64,000 nt of DNA from CAZAFN01 sp964484795. GTDB taxonomy: Bacteria; Pseudomonadota; Alphaproteobacteria; Methylaequorales; Methylaequoraceae. Location: positions 1 through 64,000 of the forward strand of contig CAZAFN010000003.1 in NCBI GenBank assembly GCA_964484795.1, written 5' to 3'. The notes under the pieces were generated by a model, which was given only the letters and a program-made list of their open reading frames with translations, did not search any database and was not told the DNA's origin. This document shows, piece by piece, positions 9,591 to 18,807 of this stretch (position 1 is its first letter; each line of letters begins with the position of its first letter). Both the position numbers and the translations under genes were made by a program.

Positions 9591-11071
9591 TGTTAAACCT
9601 ACCCATTTTACCAATACTTATAATACTTCCACTATTTGGGCTTGTTTTTATTTTATTCTCTTCTGAAGTTGATGAATTTGCTAAGCAAGCTAAGAAATCA
9701 GCTTTATGGACCACTGCAAGTACTTTTTTCTTATCTCTATATTTGCCATTAAATTTTGAAAAAGATATTCCACATTTTCAATTTGTAAATTCATTTAATT
9801 GGTTTAATAGTGAAAATATTAGATTTTCGCTTGGTGTTGATGGAATATCTATGCCCTTCATCATATTGACAACTTTCTTGGTTTTGGTTTGTATGATATT
9901 TATTTTTCCACAAAGCAAGAAAAAAATGCGAATGTATCTATGTTCTTTCTTGTTATTAGAATCTTTTCTTATCGGCACATTTAGTGCAATAGATCTTTTT
10001 TCATTTTACATCTTTTTTGAATCAATTCTTATTCCAATGTACTTGATTATTGGTTTTTGGGGAGGAGAAAGAAGAATTTATTCGGCTTACAAATTTTTCC
10101 TGTATACATTGCTCGGATCAGTTCTAATGTTAATTGCAATAATTTTTCTATACCAAGAATTTGGAACTACAAGTATACCTAAATTATTAGATTATACATT
10201 GCCTTTTTACATTCAATCCTGGTTATGGCTTGCTTTTTTTTCTTCTTTTGCTGTAAAAATTCCTATGTGGCCATTCCATACATGGTTACCAGATGCTCAT
10301 GTTGAAGCACCTACAGAAGGTTCAGTTATATTGGCAGGTATTTTATTAAAACTAGGTGGATATGGTTTTATAAGATTTAATCTTTCAATTCTTCCTGATG
10401 CATCGATATTTTTTACACCTTTTGTTTATTTTCTTTCTGTTGTTGCAGTAATATATACTTCCTTTATTGCTCTTGTCCAAGAAGATATGAAAAAACTTAT
10501 TGCCTATTCTTCTGTTGCTCATATGGGCTTTGTTACGCTTGGAATTTTTTCCGCTAATATCCAAGGTTTGCATGGTGCAATAATACAAATGATTTCTCAT
10601 GGCGTTATTTCTGCTGCATTATTCTTTTCAATTGGTTCAATTTATAATAGGTTTCAGACTAAGGAAATTGTTTTTTTTGGAGGTTTGGCCTTTAAAATGC
10701 CAAAGTTTTCAGTATTTTTTTTAATATTTTCTTTAAGTGCCATTGGATTTCCAGGCACTTCTGGGTTTGTTGGTGAATTTCTAACGTTACTTTCTGCATA
10801 TAGCAAAAACACATTGGTAGCAGTTTTATCTTCAACTGGAGTAATATTAGCAGCAGCATATATGCTGTTATTATATAAGAATGTATTTCTTGGAGAAATT
10901 AGTAATAATTTAGAACGAAAGATTGATGATCTAAAAATAAGTGAAACTTTTACATTTGTAATGTTATCGATTGTAATATTTGTAATTGGTATTAAACCTA
11001 ATATTATTTTGGATTATACTACTTCATCTTTAGATAGAATTATAAAACTTTACCCAATTTCAATTTATTAA
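9590..11071 (+). CDS. nuoM: NADH-quinone oxidoreductase subunit M
   Basis: An antiporter-like proton-pumping membrane subunit. Family motifs include FYIFFESILIPMYLIIGFWG, PMWPFHTWLPDAHVEAPTEG and SSVAHMGFVTLGIF. I place the start at ATG 9590 (TAATG overlap with the nuoL stop), giving 493 residues. The same frame is open for another 33 codons upstream inside nuoL, but that extension only reads nuoL codons out of frame. The typical family N terminus (LPILPILIILPLFG) begins right after ATG 9590. Confidence 0.96.
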   Translation: MLNLPILPILIILPLFGLVFILFSSEVDEFAKQAKKSALWTTASTFFLSLYLPLNFEKDIPHFQFVNSFNWFNSENIRFSLGVDGISMPFIILTTFLVLVCMIFIFPQSKKKMRMYLCSFLLLESFLIGTFSAIDLFSFYIFFESILIPMYLIIGFWGGERRIYSAYKFFLYTLLGSVLMLIAIIFLYQEFGTTSIPKLLDYTLPFYIQSWLWLAFFSSFAVKIPMWPFHTWLPDAHVEAPTEGSVILAGILLKLGGYGFIRFNLSILPDASIFFTPFVYFLSVVAVIYTSFIALVQEDMKKLIAYSSVAHMGFVTLGIFSANIQGLHGAIIQMISHGVISAALFFSIGSIYNRFQTKEIVFFGGLAFKMPKFSVFFLIFSLSAIGFPGTSGFVGEFLTLLSAYSKNTLVAVLSSTGVILAAAYMLLLYKNVFLGEISNNLERKIDDLKISETFTFVMLSIVIFVIGIKPNIILDYTTSSLDRIIKLYPISIY

Positions 11072-11082
11072 ATGAGTTTATT

Positions 11083-12510
11083 TTGATAATAATTCCAGAA
11101 ATATTTCTATCAATTGGTTCGTTAATTCTTCTTTTTTTGTCACCTTTTTTTAAGGAAAATTCGCACATTAAAGTTGGTTATTTAGCTTTAATTTTAGTCT
11201 TTTTAACTCAATTTTTTGTCTTAAAAGACATATTTTATTTTGAGGAGGTTTTTAATGGTTTCTTTGTTATCGATTCATTTGGATCTTTTTTAAAGTCAAT
11301 AATCCTAATTGGTGCTGGTATGGTGCTTTATCTATATTTAATTGTTAAGAATGATAAATCTCTGTTAAGGCCAGAGTTTCCAATTGTCATCTTAATGTCA
11401 TTAATTGGAATGATGTTAATGGTGTCGGCAAATAATTTATTATCTTTGTTTGTTTCAATGGAATTGCAAAGTTTATCTCTATATATTTTAGTTTCGTTTT
11501 CTAAGGAGGATTTTAGTTCCTCTGAGGCAGGAGTTAAATACTTTGTTATTGGTAGTCTTTCAACTTGTATTTTTCTTTTTGGTGTTAGTTTGATTTATGG
11601 CTTAATTGGTTCAACGAGTTTTTCTTATATCAGTGCATTTATGGCTGACCAGTATGCAATGCCAATTATGTTAATTGTAGGTCTAATATTTATTCTAGTT
11701 TCTGTTTCTTTAAAAATTTCTGCAGCTCCTTTTCATATGTGGACCCCAGATGTTTATCAAGGTGCACCTACAATTGTGACAGCATTCTTATCTACAATTC
11801 CAAAAATAGCTGCTTTTTCAATATTGATTAGATTACTTGTTCATCCATTTGGTGAAATCATTGTTGATTGGGGGAAAATAGTAATAATTTTGTCCATCTC
11901 ATCAATGGTCATAGGTTCATTAGGTGCACTTAGACAAACAGATCTTAAAAGATTGATGGCCTATAGTACGATTAATCATGTTGGTTTTATGTTAATGGGT
12001 TTGATACCTGGGTCAGAAGATGGAATTACAGCGATTTGCATCTATTTAATTTTTTATTTATCAATGAATTTAGGTGTTTTCTTGTTCATACTTAATATGC
12101 AACGAGACAATGTAAATGTAACTTCCATAAAAGATTTATCAGGTTTATATAAAAGTCAACCAATTATGGCAACGTGCCTATCTGTGATACTCTTTTCAAT
12201 GGCAGGAATACCTCCATTGGCAGGTTTTATTGGCAAATTAATAATTTTAAATATAGTAATTGATAATAATTTATTCTTTTTGGCAATAGTTGCAGTCTTA
12301 ACATCAGTTATTTCTGCCTTTTATTACATTAGAGTTATAAAATCAATTTTTTTTGATTTACCTGGAGAAGAACTAGATGGTTTATATAATAATCAATCAA
12401 GGTTTTTATTGTCATTGTTAGCAATATTCAATTTAACAGTTGTTTTTTATCCACAATTCTTTTTAAACTTGTGTGCTTCAATTACTCTTTCGTTGTTTGC
12501 AGTTTCATAA
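11083..12510 (+). CDS. nuoN: NADH-quinone oxidoreductase subunit N (TTG start)
   Basis: The third antiporter-like subunit, at the centre of the membrane arm. Motifs include SMELQSLSLYILVSF, KISAAPFHMWTPDVYQGAPT and MAYSTINHVGFMLMG. The N terminus IIIPEIFLSIGSL fits the family if translation starts at TTG 11083. An ATG at 11072 is out of frame and stops after four codons. A weak purine stretch lies upstream. The 475 residues are a normal length, and this closes the nuo operon. Confidence 0.93.
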   Translation: MIIIPEIFLSIGSLILLFLSPFFKENSHIKVGYLALILVFLTQFFVLKDIFYFEEVFNGFFVIDSFGSFLKSIILIGAGMVLYLYLIVKNDKSLLRPEFPIVILMSLIGMMLMVSANNLLSLFVSMELQSLSLYILVSFSKEDFSSSEAGVKYFVIGSLSTCIFLFGVSLIYGLIGSTSFSYISAFMADQYAMPIMLIVGLIFILVSVSLKISAAPFHMWTPDVYQGAPTIVTAFLSTIPKIAAFSILIRLLVHPFGEIIVDWGKIVIILSISSMVIGSLGALRQTDLKRLMAYSTINHVGFMLMGLIPGSEDGITAICIYLIFYLSMNLGVFLFILNMQRDNVNVTSIKDLSGLYKSQPIMATCLSVILFSMAGIPPLAGFIGKLIILNIVIDNNLFFLAIVAVLTSVISAFYYIRVIKSIFFDLPGEELDGLYNNQSRFLLSLLAIFNLTVVFYPQFFLNLCASITLSLFAVS

Positions 12511-12511
12511 A

Positions 12512-13240
12512 ATGGGAGATAATTTATTTGACTATTACATTTTCAAGTCAATTCACAATACTAATGATGAAATTAAAAAAATTAATCAACAAGAAAATGA
12601 AAAAAAAAAAAATTTAGCATTATTTGCTTTGGAGCAAAAAATAGGAAGGGGAAGAGCTGGAAAAATTTGGTATAGCTCAAGGGGAGATTTAACTTGTTCT
12701 TTTTTAATTAATTATAGTCTAGAAGCAACTAAAATAGGTCAAGTAAATCTATTAATTCTTTCAAATCTTTTAAATTTGCTAGAAAAAATGTATTCAAATA
12801 TAGATTTTAAATTTAAATGGCCAAATGATATTTATTTAAATGAAAAGAAACTCGCAGGTATTCTTGTGGAGACAAGTTTGAAAGAAAATGCAACTGAACA
12901 TATAACAATTGGAATAGGAATGAATCTAATTGCTTCTTCCAAAAAAACAAATTTTAAATCCATATCTATTTCAGATTTTTCAAACCAAGTTGACTCACTA
13001 AATTGTTTCTTTAGACTTTCAAGAAAAATATCAGATTCTTTTAAAAATTTTAATGATATTAATTTTAGTTATTTAAGCAATTACTTAACCCAAAAATGCA
13101 AAGACTTTAAGAAAGAAATAAAAATTAAAAAAAATAAAAAAATTTTTAAAGGAGTTTTCGTTAAGATTGATGATTCTGGATCACTTATATTTAATGTTGA
13201 CGGAAGATTGTTAAATATATCATATGGTGAAATATTATGA
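12512..13240 (+). CDS. birA: Biotin--[acetyl-CoA-carboxylase] ligase, catalytic type
   Basis: Attaches biotin to the carrier protein of acetyl-CoA carboxylase through biotinyl-5'-AMP. The active-site loop GRGRAG lies at about residues 45-50 and the substrate segment KWPNDIYLNEKKLAGILVE at about 102-120. There is no N-terminal winged-helix domain, so it cannot act as the biotin repressor known from E. coli; the short form is usual next to nuoN in alphaproteobacteria. I start it at ATG 12512, one base after the nuoN stop, not at codons inside nuoN. A run of 13 A (12600-12612) lies in the coding sequence but stays in frame. Confidence 0.93.
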   Translation: MGDNLFDYYIFKSIHNTNDEIKKINQQENEKKKNLALFALEQKIGRGRAGKIWYSSRGDLTCSFLINYSLEATKIGQVNLLILSNLLNLLEKMYSNIDFKFKWPNDIYLNEKKLAGILVETSLKENATEHITIGIGMNLIASSKKTNFKSISISDFSNQVDSLNCFFRLSRKISDSFKNFNDINFSYLSNYLTQKCKDFKKEIKIKKNKKIFKGVFVKIDDSGSLIFNVDGRLLNISYGEIL

Positions 13241-13992
13241 TCTGTTTAACTATTGATATTGGCAATACTTCTACATCATTTTGTTTTTTTCTTGAAAATA
13301 AAATCATTGGATTTTCTAGAATTCCAATACAAAAAATTTCTGAGAGATCTGTCAAAAATATTCTGAAAAAATTTTGGAAGAAACACATAACTTTGAAAAT
13401 AATAATCTCGTCTGTTGTACCCAAAATCAATGATTTTTTTAGAAAATTACTTAATAAATTGAATGTTGAATATTTTTTTTTTCAGCAAGTCAAAGACAAT
13501 TTTAATTTTCATACAAATATCATCAATAAAAGTACTATCGGTGATGATAGATTGATCAATATTTTTTATGCCAAGGAACTCTACGTTAGATCTGTTGTAA
13601 TTGTTGATTTTGGCACTGCAACAACTTTTGATGTATTAGACAAATTTGGCGTTTATGATGGTGGATTAATTACACCAGGCATACAGATGTCATTGCTTAC
13701 TCTAAAACAAAAAACAGCTAAATTACCATTAGTAAATTTTAAAAATACTAAAAATGTTGTTGGATATACTACTAAACAAGCTATACAATCTGGTTTTTTC
13801 TGGGGTTATGTTTCAATGGTTGATGGTTTAATCAAGAAAATTGAAAAAGAAAAAAGCACCAAATTTAAAATTATTTTAACAGGAGGATATTCCAAACATT
13901 TCCAAAAACTGTTAAAAAATGTTTTGTTGATTGATGAATTTTTTACTTCTAAAGGTCTAAATTTTTTTTTAAGAAAATATTTAAAGTTGTAA
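13237..13992 (+). CDS. coaX: Type III pantothenate kinase
   Basis: Catalyses the first step of coenzyme A synthesis, phosphorylation of pantothenate. It belongs to the ASKHA-fold CoaX family. The N-terminal phosphate motif is TIDIGNTSTSFCF. Other hallmarks are GDDRLIN, VDFGTATTFDVLD and GGLITPGI. Its 251 residues are a normal length. The ATG overlaps the birA stop by four bases. The birA-coaX-rnj order is standard in alphaproteobacteria. Confidence 0.93.
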   Translation: MICLTIDIGNTSTSFCFFLENKIIGFSRIPIQKISERSVKNILKKFWKKHITLKIIISSVVPKINDFFRKLLNKLNVEYFFFQQVKDNFNFHTNIINKSTIGDDRLINIFYAKELYVRSVVIVDFGTATTFDVLDKFGVYDGGLITPGIQMSLLTLKQKTAKLPLVNFKNTKNVVGYTTKQAIQSGFFWGYVSMVDGLIKKIEKEKSTKFKIILTGGYSKHFQKLLKNVLLIDEFFTSKGLNFFLRKYLKL

Positions 13993-13993
13993 T

Positions 13994-15642
13994 ATGAAAC
14001 TTTTAAAAGATAATTTGGTTTTCTTACCACTTGGCGGTGCTGGTGAAATAGGAATGAATTGTAATCTTTATCATTATAATGATAGTTGGATTATGATTGA
14101 TCTTGGGGTTACGTTTAGTGATTTATCAATGACACCATATGATATTATTATGCCTGATTTAAATTTTATCTTAGAAAAAAAAGTTCAATTATCTGGTTTA
14201 ATACTTACACACGCTCATGAAGATCATATTGGCGCAGTTCCCTATCTTTACAAATATTTAAATAATATACCAATATATACAACTCCATTTACTGCATCTG
14301 TCTTGAAAAGAAAGTTTGAGTCAGTTGGATGTACGAATTACAAAATTATATTATTAGAATATAATAAAAGATTTAAGATTGGGGCGTTTGATATAGAAGC
14401 CTTTGCATTAACTCATTCTATTCCAGAGCCTAATTCAATTATTATTAGATCTAAAAAAGGTAATGTTTTTCATACTGGTGATTGGAAGATTGATCCCCAA
14501 CCTCTGGTTGGTCAACCTATAAATCATAAGAAATTAGAAGAACTGAGTAATGAAGGTATTCATACTTTAGTATGTGATTCTACAAATGTATTTGATGAAA
14601 CCCCCTCTGGAAGTGAAGAGGAAGTTAGGGTAAATCTAAGAGAAATATTTAAAAAAAAAAAAAAGGCAAGTTTGTCATTACTTGTTTTGCCTCAAATATT
14701 GCAAGACTTGAAACTATACTTACAGTTTCAAACGAATCTGGCAAATATTGTGTATTGTTAGGTAGATCTCTCCACCGTATCTATGAATCAGCGATTGAGA
14801 ACAATTATTTAGAAGGTCTAAATAATATAGTTGATGAAAAAGATGCTAAAAGTTTGTTAGCTGATGATCTAGTTATAATCTGTACTGGAAGTCAAGGAGA
14901 GAATAGGGCTGCACTTTCAAGATTAATAAATAACAAACATAATTTTTTTAATTTAGAGAAAGATGATACAGTGATTTTTTCTTCACGAGAGATCCCAGGA
15001 AATGAAAAGAAAATAGGTGAATTAAAAAAAAATATCATTAAGAAAGGCAGTTTTTTTTTAGATCACAATAATTCTAAAATTCATGTGTCTGGACATCCAT
15101 CAAAAGAAGAATTAAAAAAAATGTATAAGTGGATTAAACCAAAACTTCTTATTCCAGTGCACGGTGAGTACAGGCATCTGTCCGAACATATCGACTTTGC
15201 GAAATCCAATGGGATTAATCAACAATTACTTGTTGAAAATGGAGATTTAGTTTTACTTGATAATGATTCCAAACCAAGAGTTTTAAGTAAAGTTTATTCA
15301 GGTAAAAATGTATTAAAAGGCAACCAAATCCTGAAAATAGATGATAAAATATTTTCTAACCTAAGGGTAGTGAACTCAGATGGAGAAATTTTTGTAAATA
15401 TTATTATGAATCTAGAAGATTCTGTTTTGTCTGACCCTGTGATATTTTGCCCCACTATTTTTGAAGATGAAAAATCAAAAATTGAATTACAAAAATTGAT
15501 TTCAGATGAAATTAAAAAATTGTCTAAATCAAGCATTGATGATCGGGTTTTGAGCGAGGAAATCAAAAAAATTATTAGGAGTTTTATAAAGAAAAAAAAT
15601 GGATTAAAACCATCAACATATGTTGAGATTGTTAGGATTTAG
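13994..15642 (+). CDS. rnj: Ribonuclease J, interrupted by a frame change at an A14 tract
   Basis: A metallo-beta-lactamase/beta-CASP ribonuclease for RNA decay and processing. The zinc motif LTHAHEDHIG (H73, H75, D77, H78) and HTGDWKID are in the first part; GKFVITCFASNIARLET, GRSLHRIYESA and LIPVHGEYRHL are in the second. The first frame runs 13994-14761 and ends in TAG. Family similarity jumps to the -1 frame right after the 14-A run at 14651-14664 and continues to 15642. Reading one extra A, or a -1 ribosomal slip, gives about 549 residues, the normal size, with nothing else missing. It could be a real slippage-expressed gene, a recent pseudogene, or a homopolymer sequencing error. The product call is firm; the state of the gene is open. 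Confidence 0.85.
14651..14665 (+). other. Putative -1 slippery site (A14 then G) in rnj
   Basis: The run of 14 A followed by G reads in the zero frame as four AAA codons then AAG GCA. This contains the heptamer A AAA AAG in the same codon phase as the E. coli dnaX frameshift site. A -1 shift there gives GGC AAG TTT GTC, the exact continuation of ribonuclease J. RNA polymerase slippage to 15 A would give the same protein. I could not identify a convincing downstream stimulatory hairpin by eye. Confidence 0.5.
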
Positions 15643-15658
15643 AATATAATTAAAAAAA

Positions 15659-16063
15659 ATGTTAACTAGATTTAATCATGTGGCTATTGTTGTTCCTGAT
15701 TTAGAAGCTGCCTCAAAAAAATACAAAGATGTATTAAACGCTAATGTATCAGAAGTTTTTAATTATTCTGAACATGGTGTGAGTGTGGTATTTGTTGATT
15801 TAGGTAATACAAAAATAGAACTTATGTTTCCATATGGTGAAGATTCTCCAATAAAAAAATTTCTAGAAAATAATTTATACGGAGCAATTCATCATATTTG
15901 TCTTGAGGTCAAAGATATTCATGAGACTTGTGAATATTTAAAAAAAAAAAAAATTAGAATTTTAGGTGATTCAAAACCAAAAATTGGTGCACATAATAAA
16001 CCTGTAATTTTTCTCCATCCAAAAGATTTTTATGGTACTTTAATAGAACTTGAACAGGAGTAG
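15659..16063 (+). CDS. mce: Methylmalonyl-CoA epimerase
   Basis: Interconverts (R)- and (S)-methylmalonyl-CoA in propionyl-CoA metabolism. It has a vicinal-oxygen-chelate fold. Metal ligand candidates are H in FNHVAIVVPDLE, H in AIHHICLEV and E in GTLIELEQE near the C terminus; all sit in the family positions. Its 134 residues are a normal length. A second 14-A run (15940-15953) is in frame here, so long A tracts are tolerated in coding regions. It lies 16 bases after rnj, in the order seen in many alphaproteobacteria. Confidence 0.92.
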   Translation: MLTRFNHVAIVVPDLEAASKKYKDVLNANVSEVFNYSEHGVSVVFVDLGNTKIELMFPYGEDSPIKKFLENNLYGAIHHICLEVKDIHETCEYLKKKKIRILGDSKPKIGAHNKPVIFLHPKDFYGTLIELEQE

Positions 16064-16067
16064 GTCC

Positions 16068-16286
16068 TTGTTTGGCATTGGTTCTTTTGTTATTTTCATA
16101 ATTACTTGGTGGATTATATTTTTTGTTTTTTTACCGTTTGGTGTCGTAAAAGATGAGAATGTCATCAAAGGAAATGATCCGGGTGCACCCAAAGACGCTA
16201 TGCTAAAAAAAAAAATATTATATACTACTTTAATTGCCTGTATTCTAACTATTTTAATTTTGATATTGAAGAATGAAATTTTCTAA
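16068..16286 (+). CDS. DUF1467 family small membrane protein
   Basis: A 72-residue protein with two predicted membrane helices, the first containing ITWWIIFFVFLPFGV, the second near the C terminus (TTLIACILTILILIL). A polar loop with PGAPKD lies between them. This pattern and the position between mce and proS fit the alphaproteobacterial DUF1467 family, whose function is unknown to me. I chose TTG 16068 because AGGAG at 16056-16060 is well spaced and family members begin just before the first helix. A TTG at 16050 would overlap mce by 14 bases. It overlaps proS by 14 bases. Confidence 0.8.
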   Translation: MFGIGSFVIFIITWWIIFFVFLPFGVVKDENVIKGNDPGAPKDAMLKKKILYTTLIACILTILILILKNEIF

Positions 16287-17559
16287 TTTTTTTATTCCTA
16301 CTTTAAGGGAAAATCCATCTGAGGCCAAAATAAAATCACATAGCTTAATGATTAAAGCGGGAATGATTAAACAAGAGACATCTGGTATTTATACTTGGTT
16401 GCCCCTAGGTTACAAAGTTTTAAAGAAAATTATAAATATCATTGAAATTCAACATGAAATATTTGGTGTAAATCAAATTCTAATGCCAACTATACAAAGT
16501 GCTGATATATGGAAAATTAGCGAAAGATACAATAGTTATGGCAAGGAAATGTTAAGAATTAAGGATAGGCATTCTAAGGAACTATTATATGGGCCGACAA
16601 ATGAAGAGATGATTACTGCAATTGGCAAGAAGTTTATTAAAAGTTACAAGAACCTCCCCAGATTTTTTTATCACATTCAAACCAAATTTAGAGATGAAAT
16701 TAGACCTAGGTTTGGTGTTATGAGAGCTAGGGAGTTTTTAATGAAAGATGCTTATAGTTTTGATATTGACGAAAAACAGGGTGAAAAAACTTATCAAAAG
16801 TTTTACAAATTGTACTTAAATATTTTTAATAAATTAGGTATTAAAGTTTTGCCAGTTAGAGCTCTTAGCGGAGAAATTGGCGGTAGCTTGTCTCATGAAT
16901 TTCACGTGCTTGTAGAATCTGGTGAATCTGAAATCTATATTAATGAATCAATATTAAATCTTGATTTTGAGGATTTAGATTTGAATGAAATTATGAATCT
17001 TGAAACTTATACTGATGATTATTATGATCAAATTGGTTCGCCTAGTGGATTGGTAAAATACAAAAGCATAGAGTTAGGTCATATTTTTTTATTTGGCACA
17101 AAGTATTCAGATTCATTTGATTTTGATGTTGACTCAGAAAGTGGAAAATTTAAACCTTATATGGGTTCTTATGGCATTGGAATATCAAGAATCCCAGCTG
17201 CCATTATTGAATTATTAGCTGATGATGAAGGGATTATTTGGCCAGATGAAGTTGTGCCTTTTAACGCTGGTATAATTAATCTTATTTTAAATAACAGAGA
17301 AACTGTTGATTTTTGCGAAAAACTTTATGGCAAACTATCAAACCTAAAAATTGATGTATTGTATGATGATAGAGATGAGAGGCCAGGAATAAAATTTGCC
17401 GATATAGATCTAATTGGTATACCTATTCAGATTATTGTAGGAAAAAATTTCTTAAATGAAAAAAAAATTAGTATTAAGTTAAGAAATGAAAATAAAGAAT
17501 ATATAATTTCACCAGATGAATGCATCGAATTTGTAAAAAAAAAAATTAGAAAGGTTTAA
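16273..17559 (+). CDS. proS: Prolyl-tRNA synthetase, short alphaproteobacterial type
   Basis: A class II synthetase that charges tRNA-Pro. Motif 2 is in FRDEIRPRFGVMRAREFLMKDAYSFD (positions about 138-163) and motif 3 in GSYGIGISRIPAA. TSGIYTWLPLGYKVLKKI near the N terminus and GPTNEEMIT are typical. At 428 residues it lacks the cis-editing insertion of the 570-residue bacterial form, as usual in this class. The C-terminal anticodon-binding domain contains DDRDERPGIKFADIDLIGIP. It overlaps the DUF1467 gene by 14 bases and lolC by one. Confidence 0.96.
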   Translation: MKFSNFFIPTLRENPSEAKIKSHSLMIKAGMIKQETSGIYTWLPLGYKVLKKIINIIEIQHEIFGVNQILMPTIQSADIWKISERYNSYGKEMLRIKDRHSKELLYGPTNEEMITAIGKKFIKSYKNLPRFFYHIQTKFRDEIRPRFGVMRAREFLMKDAYSFDIDEKQGEKTYQKFYKLYLNIFNKLGIKVLPVRALSGEIGGSLSHEFHVLVESGESEIYINESILNLDFEDLDLNEIMNLETYTDDYYDQIGSPSGLVKYKSIELGHIFLFGTKYSDSFDFDVDSESGKFKPYMGSYGIGISRIPAAIIELLADDEGIIWPDEVVPFNAGIINLILNNRETVDFCEKLYGKLSNLKIDVLYDDRDERPGIKFADIDLIGIPIQIIVGKNFLNEKKISIKLRNENKEYIISPDECIEFVKKKIRKV

Positions 17560-18806
17560 TGATTACTTTTTTTGAATTTTGGATATCTTTTAAATATTTA
17601 TTTCCAAAGACTAGAGAAAGGTTTTTATCTCTTATTACCCTATTTTCTTTCTTGGGCATATCATTGGGAGTGGCAACTTTAATTATTGTTATGTCTGTTA
17701 TGAATGGTTTTAGAGAGGAATTAACATCGAAAATTTTAGGTATTAATGGCCATCTTAAAATTCAGCCAATTCAGAATTTTAAATTAACACAACGTAGCGA
17801 ATTAAAAAGAAACATACTTGATAATTTTAAAAACTTAAATGTTAATGAAATTATTTTGGGTCAAGGTTTACTTAATTATAAAAGTTTTTCTTCTGGAGTT
17901 CTTTTAAAAGGAGTTGATGATAATTTTTTCTATGAGAGGAAAATTTTTAAAGAAAATCTAAAAAATGATTCATTAAATCTTTTTAAAAATAATGAAGGAG
18001 TATTTATTGGTGAGAAGTTAAGGCAAAAACTTGATCTCAAAATTGGTGATTATATAACTATAATTTCTCCTGACAGTTACGAGACTATCCTTGGAAATCT
18101 TCCTAGGTCAGGGAGTTTTAAAGTTGTGGGTTTTTTTAGTGTTGGAATGTATGAATATGACACTTCCTTGATTTTTTTTCCTTTAAACTTAATGCAAGAT
18201 TTTTTAAATCTTGAAAAAAAAATTGATTACTTAGAAGTTCAAGTTAATGACTTTGAGGATTACAATAAAATAAAATCTCAATTAAATGATTTAATACCTA
18301 AATATTTTAAAACGATTGATTGGAGAGAACTTAATCCATCTTTATTTAATGCTATTGAAGTTGAAAAAAATGTAATGTTTTTAATACTTTTGTTAATAAT
18401 TATAGTAGCCGTATTTAACCTTATTTCATCTATGATCATTCTTGTTTCCAATAAGAGTCGCGATATTGGCGTTTTGAGAGTTTTAGGAGTTTCCAAGATA
18501 CAACTCTTAAAAGTATTTATAATTAACGGATTAATTATTGGCTTTTGCGGAACATTTCTAGGGTTGATTTTGGGATTAATTTTTTGTTTTAATATAAATA
18601 ATATAAAGTCTTTTTTAGAATATTTTTTAAGTTCTGATCTTTTTGCAGAAGAAATTTATTTTTTTTCAAAATTACCTGTTATCATAGATTTTTCTCAAAT
18701 AATCACAATTGTATCAATTTCATTGCTTCTATCTTTTTTAGCAACAATTTACCCTTCTTGGCGTGCCACAAAGGTTGAACCTATAAATTTAATTAAGTGG
18801 AATTAA
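17559..18806 (+). CDS. lolC: Lipoprotein-releasing ABC transporter permease (LolC/LolE family)
   Basis: Inner-membrane subunit of the LolCDE machine that extracts outer-membrane lipoproteins and hands them to LolA. One transmembrane helix is near residues 25-50 (FLGISLGVATLIIVMSVMNGF), followed by a periplasmic MacB-like domain. Three helices form a C-terminal FtsX domain that begins with NLISSMIILVSNKSRDIGVLRVLG. Its 415 residues are typical. Only one permease gene precedes lolD, so the transporter probably uses a homodimer, as reported for single-permease LolF-type systems. The stop is one base from lolD. Confidence 0.92.
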   Translation: MITFFEFWISFKYLFPKTRERFLSLITLFSFLGISLGVATLIIVMSVMNGFREELTSKILGINGHLKIQPIQNFKLTQRSELKRNILDNFKNLNVNEIILGQGLLNYKSFSSGVLLKGVDDNFFYERKIFKENLKNDSLNLFKNNEGVFIGEKLRQKLDLKIGDYITIISPDSYETILGNLPRSGSFKVVGFFSVGMYEYDTSLIFFPLNLMQDFLNLEKKIDYLEVQVNDFEDYNKIKSQLNDLIPKYFKTIDWRELNPSLFNAIEVEKNVMFLILLLIIIVAVFNLISSMIILVSNKSRDIGVLRVLGVSKIQLLKVFIINGLIIGFCGTFLGLILGLIFCFNINNIKSFLEYFLSSDLFAEEIYFFSKLPVIIDFSQIITIVSISLLLSFLATIYPSWRATKVEPINLIKWN

Positions 18807-18807
18807 A

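Noticed and set aside
12600..12612. Frameshift at the A13 run in birA (and the A14 run in mce)
   Set aside because: Both proteins continue in frame with normal family motifs on each side of the run.
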